Assembly: GCA_965153355.1 (NCBI GenBank)
Contig: OZ231127.1
Coordinates: forward strand, 85,436,001-85,500,000
Direction: 5' to 3'
From: Flaccisagitta enflata
Taxonomy: Eukaryota; Chaetognatha; Sagittoidea; Aphragmophora
DNA length: 64,000 bases
In this document: piece by piece, positions 25,877 to 64,000 of the stretch
How the letters are laid out: every line of letters starts with the position of its first letter
Position numbering within the stretch: the first letter of the stretch is position 1
Notes under the pieces: model-generated
Databases searched by the model: none
What the model was told of the DNA's origin: nothing
What the model saw: the letters and a program-made list of their open reading frames with translations, nothing else
Made by a program: the position numbers and the translations under genes

Positions 25877-26560
25877 CAGTCGCGTGCACGCGACTATACA
25901 ACTCGCTTTGTCTGTTGGTCATCCTTTAATTCCACACAGGACAATTTTCTGTTTCTGTTCCCCCTCTCCTCAGGCCTTAAATCAGCACACTTGGACCTTG
26001 AATCAGCCCTCTCAGGCAACAAATCATAACCTTCAGGCCTCAAACCAGCCCTCTTTGGCCTGAAAACAGTCCTCTCAGGCCTAAGAACAGTCCTCTTAGG
26101 CCTCAGAACAGTCCTTTCAGGCCTCAAATTTGGCCCTCTCAGGCTTTGAAAGGTCTCAAGTCAGCTAAGTGAGCCAGAATTACCCATCAGGCTCCCTAGG
26201 TTAAAGCATGGGGCCCTGCGGTAAGAGGGGTCTGAGGTCACACCAAATTTCTTGTCAGTTACCACCAAGCCATGTGTGGAATAATAGTTCATCGGCGATG
26301 AATCAGTTTTTTGGGCAGGGTCTTGCAGGGGGTGAAGTCCTGTATAACAGAGGAGACATTTGTTTGTTTGTTTGTCCCCCCCCTCTGATCAGGCCTCTCA
26401 GACCTTAAATCAGGCCTCTTGGGCCTCGAATCAGCCATTTAAGCTTCAATTCAGCCCTCTCAAGCCTCAAATCCGCTCTCTCTTGATTGAAATTGGCATC
26501 ATAGACCTTCAATCAGCCCCCTCAGGCCCATCAGGCCTCAAATCAACTCAAACAGCCGTT
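25877..26560. repeat. composite: GTCGCG hairpin end, 21-bp-type minisatellites, GGGCAG-family fragment
   Basis: agtcgcgtgcacgcgactat at about 25879 starts a GTCGCG copy. Then come 'caggcctcaaatcagccctct'-like units less their last base (25950-26160 and 26385-26550) around a GGGCAG-family piece (gggcagggtc...gaagtcctgtataacagagg at about 26313-26352). Confidence 0.65.
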
Positions 26561-26590
26561 TGAATCAGCTCTGTCACTTCCTCTTTTGCA

Positions 26591-26712
26591 GTCTCTCTCT
26601 CTCTCTCTCTCTCTCTACTCTAGTTTGTTCTCTCTCTCTCTCTCTCTACTCTAGTTTGTTCTCTCTCTCTCTCTCTACTCTACTTTGTTCTCTCTCTCTC
26701 TCTCTCTCTCTA
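26591..26712. repeat. (CT)n with repeated ctctactctagtttgttctc
   Basis: CT microsatellite broken by three regular copies of 'actctagtttgtt', i.e. a minisatellite built from the microsatellite. Confidence 0.9.
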
Positions 26713-27304
26713 GTTTGTCGACCTCTTCAACTTGATAAAAAAAGGCTACTGTTACACAAATATTTTCACTATTTAGCAATCAGGATGATGCCAGCATGCC
26801 AACCAGTTTCAAAATTAATCATCCAGTGAGTTTTATGCTTGCCTATGGACTTGTGGGCGCATTTGATAACTCGGTATGGCTCATTTTTCTCAAGGAAAAA
26901 AAATGCCAGAAAATGATCGACCTCTACCTCTCACTTGAGCTAACAAAAGGGCCATGAAATACATCCAAAGTGTTATTTATGGCTCTAATTATCAAAATAT
27001 ATGTAAATTGGAGTCAATCCATGTGCGCAAACAGATTTTTTACCATTTCAGCCGTTTTCAATTTACTACCCTACTATTATTTATAAAAATTCTCGGTCTA
27101 CGTGTAGGAGAGGACCGGACTAGAGCGATGTCTTTTGTTTTCGTTTTCAGCCGAGTCTCGGCCTCTCTCGACTATTTCTCACTCTCGCTTCTACTTCTTA
27201 CGTCGAGTTATTGATTTCTCGTTGATTTATGTTGATTTATCGCTGATTCTTTGATTTCTTGTTGATTTAGGGTTAAGGGTGGGTTTAGGGGTAGGGGTGG
27301 GTTA

Positions 27305-27912
27305 GACCTACCAGAAAAACTCATTTTACTGAAAAATACTCATCCCTGCAGCTTTTCTCAAAGAAAATACACCAAAGAATAAGAATTCAGCAGAAAAAAA
27401 TTTTTTTGAAATTTTTCTATGGCGGAAGTGTTAGGTCAAAGGTGATATAAGGTCAAAATTTCAAAACGAGAATTTTGCAAATCTGATTGCAGATTCATGA
27501 TCCTTGCAAAAAACTGTCAAAAGAAAGTGCTCTTCTTTTTTTGATATTCCTTCAGGAAGATTGTCAAAATTGAGGTCAAAGATCTAAATAAGGCCAATTC
27601 TAAACAAAAGAGCAATTTTGACCCGATCTAGATCTTTGACCTTTATTTTGACTATGTTCCTGAAGGAATATCAATAAAAGAAGAGTACTTTCTTTTGACA
27701 GTTTTTTGCAAGGATTATGAATCTGCAATCAGATTTATAAAATTCTCTTTTTGAAATTTTGACCTTATATCACCTTTGGCCTAATACTTCTGCCATAAAA
27801 AAATTTCAAAAAAAATTTTTGCTGCTGAATTCTTATTCAATCGTGTATAATCTTCAAAAAAAGCCGCAGGGATTAGTACTTTTTAACAAAATGAGTTATT
27901 CTGGGCGACCTA
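27305..27912. repeat. ~600-bp imperfect palindrome (foldback)
   Basis: Arms 27305-27590 and about 27600-27912 are diverged inverted copies: 'cagaaaaactcattttactg' mirrors 'caaaatgagttattctggg', and 'aaaaactgtcaaaagaaagt' mirrors 'actttcttttgacagttttt'. It splits the telomere-like array of TIR element 1. Confidence 0.85.
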
Positions 27913-28275
27913 GGGTGGGTTTAGAAGTAGGGGTGGGTTTAGGGTTAGGGGTAGGGGTTGGTTTAGGGTTAGAGGTGGGGTTAGGGGTAGAGGTGGGTTT
28001 AGGGGTAGGGGTGGGTTTAGGGGTAGGGGTGGGTTTAGGGGTAGGGGTGGGTTTAGGGGTAGGGGTGGGTTTAGGGTTAGGGGTGGGGTTAGGGGTTGGT
28101 TTAGGGTTAGGGGTAGGGGTGGGTTTAGGGGTAGGGGTGGGTTTAGGGTTAGGGGTAGGGGTGGGTTTAGGGTTAGGGGTGGGTTTAGGGGTAGGGGTGG
28201 GTTTAGGGGTAGGGGTGGGTTTAGGGGTAGGGGTGGGTTTAGGGGTAGGGGTGGGTGTAGGGGTAGGGGTTTGGT
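27912..28275. repeat. telomere-like 18-bp repeats (G-rich on plus)
   Basis: Unit GGGTTTAGGGGTAGGGGT with variants containing TTAGGG. A shorter patch lies at 27270-27302 on the other side of the palindrome. Confidence 0.9.
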
Positions 28276-28397
28276 AAGGGCTCGGATCATTGACCTAAAT
28301 TGTTCTCTTGTTTCAGATTTGAAATTTTCGTGAAAAAAAAACTCGTTAAAAACGCTAAAAAAAGTCCGGTCCTCTCCTACACGTAAGCCAAATTCTC

Positions 28398-31081
28398 AAT
28401 CATTATCATCTCGCAATACCCAGAAACCGTCTTTCCAAAATGATTGTACCGTTGAACCGCGCTCTAGCGAACCCGCCACCGACAGAATTACGCTTATTAT
28501 TCATGATTCCTCCATGATGATTCGTTTTATCTTTTTTGTAGGCAATTAAAAAAGTCCGCCTTTAACAGAAAATTGTTGATCCCCGGAAATCCGTAAGAGC
28601 GGGGTTCAATTGCGTGCTTCGCATAGCAAAAAACTTGATTTTCTTCTCGTCCCGCTAACCCAATATGGAGTGAAAAAAATCATGAAGATGACCGTTTTCC
28701 TTTTCTCAAAATTCATTCATCTTCCGTTTTTGTTTTGGCCTCAAAGTTTACTCAGATTTCCCAGAATTCAGCAAAATCCTGTGTAGTCTTGTTACAAAAG
28801 GAACAATTGTTAGTTTTAGAAAACCATGATTTTTGTAAAAATGAATCAAAATATCAGAGCATAAGTTACGCAAGAGCTTGTGAAAAAGCAGGTTAACAAT
28901 TCTCTAAACAGCAGAAGTTTATAAAAGCTAATTCAGAGAAGATCAGCATACTTTTTTATCCCACTGCAATATACAAATTAGGCTCTCAAAAACAATTTTC
29001 AAAAAAACGGAAGATGAACAATTTTTGATAAAAGAAAAATGGTAAGGGTCCTAAAATTGCCCACTCCACATTAGGTAAAGAGGATGAAAAGAAATAAGCA
29101 ACTTTTGCTATGTGAAGCACCCAAGGGGTTCAACTGCACTATTTTATCCTCGTCTTCCCTTCGGCGTTCCATATCGAACGAATACCGCACTAGCGCGTCC
29201 CGAAAATCAACTAGAAAAAAAGTGGATCCAAGCACAACCAAATAGCGGCGATGATATCGATGATGATTAATTAAGCAATACCCAAATAAGTATACATGTA
29301 TACAGTTGTGGTTAGGATATAGATCACACATTGTTAGTGATGGAAAGTGGAGATTTTCATGGGTCCGAATTCTGGGTTTGTTTTTTTTTTTTTTTTCAGC
29401 CAGAAAAACCGTTGAGAGAAAGAAACATTGATGATCTTGAAACGACAAATCAATGAATCACAAATCTTTGGAAAAGTATACGAGGAAAACTAGTATAACA
29501 GTATAGTATATACTGCGTATACCATAAAAACTGAAAGCGGCTGCCATGCCCAAATGGCCCAAATGGGCTACTGTTTGTAAAACATTTGAATTCAGCAGCT
29601 TCATTGCTACACTGCACAAAAAAATACAAATCAAAATACTGCGTCATTCACTAACTCCACTATGAAAAATGGGCTCAAAAGTTTCACTTTCCCCCGCTAT
29701 GGCCTATAAACGGTCATATAACTGGGTGTGGTCCTCCCTTACACCCAGACCAAAACGTGGTATGCTCCCTATCTCACCATGTGCGTCTCTCACTCTCTTG
29801 GGATGGCTTGTTGTAGCTCTTTCCTTTTCTTTCTTTCTTTCCCACTTTCTAAAATGAAAACATTGTCTTCCGCATTTTCGAAAGATTTCACCAGTAACGC
29901 CAAAATTTCAATTACCAATGAATTGAGTGTTCATTTCGATATTAAACCATTTCATCTTGTAACTTCTGTCTTTCTGTCTATCATTCTCGCTTGCTTTCTC
30001 TCTTTCATTCATTCTTTCTTGCTTTCTTTCTTTCGTGTTCTTTATTTTTCCGTCTTTCTCTCTGTGGCTCCTTTTTTTCTTTCTCTTTCTCTTTTTCTCA
30101 TTTTCTCTTTCTCGCGCTGTTCTCATTCACCTTTGCCTCATTCACAGTGCGATGCACAAAAAAAAGATGTAAGCCAAAGTTCATGTTTTGGTGACTTAAA
30201 ATCATTTTTTCTTTAGGTCTCTAAGGAGCATTTAAAACAGTTTCAAAAAATGGAGATATTGCCACCATGCATCAACTCAAGCGTTTGATCAATTCGATTA
30301 AATTTCATGATATAACAAAGAAAAGGTATCAAAAACAGCAATGAAAATTATGCCTTTTTTGGCTGTTCTCACAAAAATAATGTTTTAACTTAAATTAATA
30401 TAACTCTTAAACAAATTGAGCTAGATATATGCTAGATACAACTCAAACAGAAGGTATTTTGAAGGGCTTTCAAAATGTCATAGATTTTCATCAGTTCAAA
30501 CTCGATTCAAAGAATCTAGAAATGGGTAAAAACAATTTAAGAGTCATTTAAAGATCTTGCATCTATTGGTAATACCTAGTTTTGATTTAGGATAAGACAG
30601 CGAGCAATTGATGTCAACATTTAGTGTTTCACCCCTTTTTTTCATCTATAGTGGAATAATTATGATGCAACAGATATTTTCATGAGACAAATTGTCTCCA
30701 GAAATACTCTGTATGTCTCTGCCATAAGCTGACCTCAAATGAACTTTTAAATCAGCAATTCATATGAGAAAAGCAAAGGAAAAAAGGATTTTTAAAAAAA
30801 TTGTGCTTGCATTTTTTATTTCATTGCTGCTGTCAAAAGAAATTTTGCATTTCTAAGAACATAGCCCCCTCCATAATCAAGTTTGGAAGGGGCTATGTTC
30901 TTCATTTGAGTTTTTTCATTTTCCATGCAAAGTTAAAAATTTGACAAGCCTCCTATCAGTAAACAAATTATTGAATTTTGAATATTTATAAGAAAAATAA
31001 TTAGTTAATGTTAGCTTTACTTGCTCTTTTTTACTATTTGGATGCAAATTTTGCATTGAAATATTTACTAGGATATACTTC
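28398..31081. other. intergenic, no gene recognised
   Basis: AT-rich. Contains TTTC-rich low complexity (29820-30120), a stretch (about 30230-30540) whose inverse resembles 50490-50640, and a hairpin at 30855-30902. No exon supported. Confidence 0.4.
30855..30902. other. perfect 14-bp hairpin
   Basis: aagaacatagcccc and ggggctatgttctt, loop 20 nt, with further pairing (ctcc/ggaa). An isolated palindrome; no RNA family recognised. Confidence 0.7.
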
Positions 31082-31545
31082 AATGATTCGGCAAAGGTGT
31101 AGGAGCTGGCCGGACATACAAACGCGTATGTTTTATCATTTTTTTACGCGACATCGCGCCGACAATGAATTATTAAGGTCATCCCTGACCCAACCCTACC
31201 CCTATACCTAAACCTACCCCTAAATCCAACACTTCCCCTAAACCCAACCCTACCCTATCCTTAACCCAACCCGACCCTACCCTACCCCTAAACCCAACCC
31301 AACCCTACCCCTAAACCCAAGCCTACCCTACCCCTAAACCCAACCCATCCCTACCCCTAATCTCAAGCCTACCCTACCCCTAAACCCAGCCTACCCCTAA
31401 ACCCAAGCCTACCCCTAAATCCTGCCCCATTGCTGTCACCCCCTTTTCACCCTGCTAAAAACTAATGAAGCTAAACTAGAAAGACATTCATCTTTCTAAA
31501 CTGATGAACCTAAATGGAAAAAAAGGATCTTATGCTGAATAAATG

Positions 31546-31762
31546 TTTTAGTTGCAGACACGCAACTCTATAAGAGGCTTTGTCTGTCCAACGGTCCGCC
31601 CGTCGGTCCGCCCGTTGGTCCGTCCGTCAGTCCATCCCTCGGTCCATCAGCACGAGTCGAAAAGTGGGACAACAAAATTTTATATTATTTTTAGTTGCGG
31701 ACAGTTGCATTTCCGCCCCTGCCCACCCGTCCGCAACTGATGGCCGTGTATCCGGCTTTGTT
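31546..31762 (+). mobile_element. GTCGCG-family short repeat nested in TIR element 2
   Basis: tttagttgcagacacgcaac at the start, a (GGTCCGTC)n core, and gatggccgtgtatccggctt at the end. Confidence 0.75.
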
Positions 31763-31796
31763 TGAAGGAAAATCAGAACACAAGCGAAAAAAAAAT

Positions 31797-31856
<60 letters not shown>

Positions 31857-31880
31857 TTTTTGTTTGTTTGTTTGTTTCTT
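31797..31880. repeat. (TTTC)n microsatellite
   Basis: About 14 TTTC units then TGTT units. Confidence 0.95.
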
Positions 31881-32796
31881 TCTTTCCCTTTATTAACTTT
31901 TTTCTTTCTTTTTTTCTTTTGTTCTCTTTCCTTTATTTTAAGGGCAGGGGCTGTACCGGGCCCCCACTCACTGGGGCCTGGGCCAGCCTTATAGCTAATG
32001 GTGATCCGGCCACCCCTAATCTCCAAGCCTACCTACCCTAAACCCAGCCTACCCCTAAACCCAAGCCTACCCCTAAATCCAACCCCATCCTTAAACCCAA
32101 CCCTACCCCTTAATCCAACCCTACCCCTAAACCCAACCCTTGCACCCAACTACCCTTAAACCCTACTGACCCCTAAACTCAATCCTACCCCTAAACTCAT
32201 TCCCTAAACCCAACCCTACCACTCCCCTCAACCTTACCCTACCGCTTAACCCAACCCTACTCATAAACCCAACCCTACCCGTAGAGTCCCGTACACCAAA
32301 CCCTATAATCTAACTACCCTCTCCGAATGTTCCATCCTGTTGAAATAAGGGATGAAAGTAAGGTCAGGAAAAGTACTAATTCAGTCCAGCCAGCTCCTAC
32401 ACCTAGACCAATGATTCTTTTTGTTTTTTCTTACTTTTATTCTCATAGAATTTTCTTTTTTTACCCCCGTTGACACACTAAATCTTGCCGTCAGATGCTC
32501 GCCGTCATAAGATCTAGTCACATTGACCAACATATCTGAGATTGGTGCCGATTACTCAGTTTGTTTTGACTCTTGGGATTCCTCATAGATAATAGTTTTA
32601 CAAGTCATTTTTGAGCATAGAAATCTTAATTGAAAATTTGTACCTTTTTTTTGTGCATCGCACTGCACTTACGCTTTCTCCTCAATTTTCTTCAATATCC
32701 TTTTGTTGCTCTTTTTCTGCTCTTTTGGGTTCACGCTCTAAGCTGTTTTACTGCACTCCAAACTTCACTTATCGAATTCAAGGAATGATCGAGACG

Positions 32797-32801
<5 letters not shown>

Positions 32802-32891
<90 letters not shown>
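32802..32891. repeat. (CT)n microsatellite
   Basis: Pure CT over about 90 bp. Confidence 0.95.
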
Positions 32892-32893
<2 letters not shown>

Positions 32894-33681
32894 TGATTAT
32901 GAATCTTGAGGACACAAACCACTTGCGGATCTCACTCTAGTTCCATAGAAGGAGTGATTCTGCCACGTCGTGTTGCTTTTACTGTGACAAGAGCCCATTT
33001 TGCAGCCCCTCCTCCTCCCTCGACCCCCCCCCCCGGGCGCGTTAAGAACTGGCTCAGTTCATCAAATTCGGTCAAATACATAAATATTGAAACAAAGCGG
33101 AGACAAGCTCGTTGATCCGGTTTGACAACTGACTCCCGCTCGTATTGGAGACAACAGGAATTTGTTCTTCCTTTTCCTACAGGATCTTGTTAAATCTTTT
33201 ATTTATCTCCCTGTCCTTCCTGTCTTGTGCAGCGTCTGTATCTGTCGATCTCTTCAATCAATCAGTCCTGATCGCAAGACTCTAGATGTTGCTACATTTA
33301 TGAATCTGTCGATCCGTCGCCTTCACACTAAAGTTGCTGCATCGCGTCGGTGCGGCTGCTCAGCCACTGCGCGCGATCGTTCACCCGATTCTAGGGACAG
33401 GGTGGCTGTCCACAGTGTCTACTATCCGGCCTGTTTATTTATTTTCTTCACAATCCCCTACTATCTCCTCAGTTGCTATCGCAAGTTTCTGTATTTTTTA
33501 CTTCAATAAAAGAATCTTCATATGGCAAAACATTTTCAAAATACGATACAAGAATGTGAACTTAATAACACGTAGCAATAGACGAATATCTATCTTGAAA
33601 GGGACACGGGACCGTCCTCTTGCGGAAGAGAGGACACGAGGTCGTTTGCAAATAAAGAGTTTAACTTTGAAGGGAAGAAAG
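32892..33681 (+). other. PI4K2 upstream/leader region
   Basis: The frame containing the PI4K2 start is open back to about 33334, but that upstream stretch does not resemble the family. I see no TATA box. The transcription start is unknown. Confidence 0.35.
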
Positions 33682-63049
<29,368 letters not shown>

Positions 63050-63733
63050 TTCTTTTTAATTTGTAGTGCAAGTCTTTTTCTCCCGATCTTTCCGACACAT
63101 TCTTCTTACGCATTTTTGGGAAAATAATAATGTCCTCCGTTGGAATGTGATACTTTTTTACAGTTTACACAAGACTACTCACATTGTATGTACTTTGTTT
63201 GGGCAGATGTAGGCGGGAAATTCTTGAATCATTGAATGGGTGACCCTTAATTTCATAATGACAGGCTTGAGCGTATGATAGTACGTATGCGAAGCTCATA
63301 AAGGTAGTACCCCCCGGCCAACCGGATTTCAAGCCTTTTTGCTGATGGTCGTCATGAATGCGCGAAAGGTTCAAGGCAGCGTCACTATTCTAGTCATTAC
63401 ATCTAGACCTCCCACTTCAGACCTTTCATTCTATTGAGGTCAGACTGAAGTTGCCTTTTTTTCGTAAGCTTTCTTTTATGCCGTTGAGAGGCATACCCCT
63501 TGAGTGCATGTGCCATATCAGGTCGTCCATCCTTGCTTTTTATAAACATCCCCAACCCTTCTAACCCAACCCTAGCTCCTGGTTTGATATCATTTGAACG
63601 GCCTTAAAGCCTTATTGTATTCTTTCTCCTCACAGGTTGACTAATGAGCAATAAAACTAGCACCATTCCGATTATGATAAAATTGTCTTATGTAAGTTTT
63701 TTTTCGTTTCAAGTCTTTTTGCACCAAACATTG
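63050..63733 (+). other. PI4K2 3' UTR and intergenic gap
   Basis: AATAAA at 63650-63655 is a possible PI4K2 poly(A) signal. Nothing else recognised. Confidence 0.4.
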
Positions 63734-63739
63734 TTTATT
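63734..63739 (-). promoter_or_regulatory. possible poly(A) signal of convergent neighbour
   Basis: Minus strand AATAAA, about 56 nt beyond the stop codon of the candidate exon at 63796-63933. Confidence 0.4.
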
Positions 63740-63795
63740 ACGGTCAAAACATTTCCAGCTAGTTAAGATCAAGATGGATTTTATGGCATCACTCT

Positions 63796-63933
63796 TCATT
63801 TCCGCCGCGTCAACGATTGCTGGCGGATGCGGACAGCTTGAGTACTGCTTGGCGAGGGTAATAATGCTGTGCAGCGTCTGATGCAGGTCTTAATCTCATC
63901 AATCTGCTCCCCAAGAGAGTCCTCGCTAAGTCG
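63796..63933 (-). CDS. probable 3'-terminal exon of an unidentified gene
   Basis: Minus strand: acceptor gctaacttcag|CGACTT with a good branch-like ctaac, then 45 codons to TGA (RLSEDSLGEQIDEIKTCIRR, then CTALLPSPSSTQAVRIRQQS and LTRRK). Amphipathic, basic C terminus and a downstream AATAAA. I do not recognise the family. It would make this gene convergent with PI4K2, with the body beyond the window. Confidence 0.45.
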   Translation of the reverse strand, partial: RLSEDSLGEQIDEIKTCIRRCTALLPSPSSTQAVRIRQQSLTRRK

Positions 63934-64000
63934 CTGAAGTTAGCAAAATTTCAGTAATGGGCAACCATTCACTATCTCCAAGTGTAATTCGAGTTCCATC

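Larger units (their letters stand above)
27095..28389. mobile_element. TIR element 1 with telomere-like core, 8-bp target duplication
   Basis: Ends GGTCTACGTGTAGGAGAGGA and, reversed, GGCTTACGTGTAGGAGAGGA. The inner 23 bp up to CCGGACT are perfect inverses (27099-27121 vs 28363-28385). The flanking 8-bp direct repeat AAATTCTC is at 27087-27094 and 28390-28397. The interior holds a ~600-bp imperfect palindrome (27305-27912) and GGGTTTAGGGGTAGGGGT tandem repeats (27912-28275). No transposase. The 8-bp duplication fits hAT, Merlin or Mutator-like groups. A second copy is at 31090-32409. Confidence 0.85.
31090..32409. mobile_element. TIR element 2 with telomere-like core, 8-bp target duplication
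   Basis: Ends GGCAAAGGTGTAGGAGCTGG and, reversed, GGTCTAGGTGTAGGAGCTGG, both followed by C(C/T)GGAC. The direct repeat AATGATTC flanks at 31082-31089 and 32410-32417. The core repeats are C-rich on plus (31185-31430 and 32010-32290), the inverse of element 1. A GTCGCG-family copy and a (TTTC)n run sit inside, so the telomere-like array was later interrupted. Confidence 0.85.

Noticed and set aside
27912-32290. Chromosome end or internal telomere fusion
   Set aside because: The telomere-like repeats are confined between TIRs with target duplications and flanked by ordinary sequence and genes.
33162-33509. 115-codon frame upstream of PI4K2
   Set aside because: No recognisable domain and no supporting splice context; treated as leader or intergenic.

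Overview
This is eukaryotic, almost certainly invertebrate metazoan, genomic DNA. It holds intron-rich genes with GT-AG introns, a motile-cilium gene and a type II phosphatidylinositol 4-kinase gene, plus an exceptional load of microsatellites, minisatellites and small inverted-repeat elements. The phylum cannot be read from the sequence.

Layout. (1) 1-8.2 kb: non-coding repeats, namely a perfect 60-bp inverted-repeat element with a 21-bp minisatellite core, MITE-like elements, a higher-order tandem repeat and simple repeats. (2) 8.2-23.4 kb, minus strand: a complete CFAP45 (CCDC19) gene, rebuilt here as 13 coding exons plus a leader exon. It encodes 554 aa and has an RFX X-box just upstream. 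Its introns are packed with (GA)n, (CA)n, (CAA)n, (GAT)n and MITEs, and one splice acceptor has been amplified in tandem. (3) 23.4-33.7 kb: intergenic. It holds a 5'-truncated non-LTR retrotransposon (reverse transcriptase domain, minus) and two related TIR elements, each with an 8-bp target duplication and a core of telomere-like GGGTTTAGGGGTAGGGGT repeats. (4) 33.7-63.05 kb, plus strand: a complete PI4K2 gene (569 aa). It contains a tandem pair of alternative 132-bp exons in the kinase domain. (5) A 23-kb PI4K2 intron (38.2-61.25 kb) built largely of minisatellite arrays and bounded by hAT-like CAGGGGTAGGAAAGC inverted termini. (6) 63.8-63.93 kb, minus strand: a probable 3'-terminal exon of an unidentified convergent neighbour.

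The two main genes are divergently transcribed with about 10 kb between them. I see no functional link: CFAP45 is a structural protein inside axonemal doublet microtubules, and PI4K2 makes PI4P on Golgi and endosomal membranes. The most unusual content is (a) the duplicated PI4K2 exon, (b) the five-fold repeated CFAP45 splice acceptor, which seems to include the end of a dispersed repeat, and (c) several unrelated TIR families that each carry a minisatellite between their termini.

All exon boundaries come from reading frame, phase and splice-site agreement plus remembered family sequences. No alignment or search was run.
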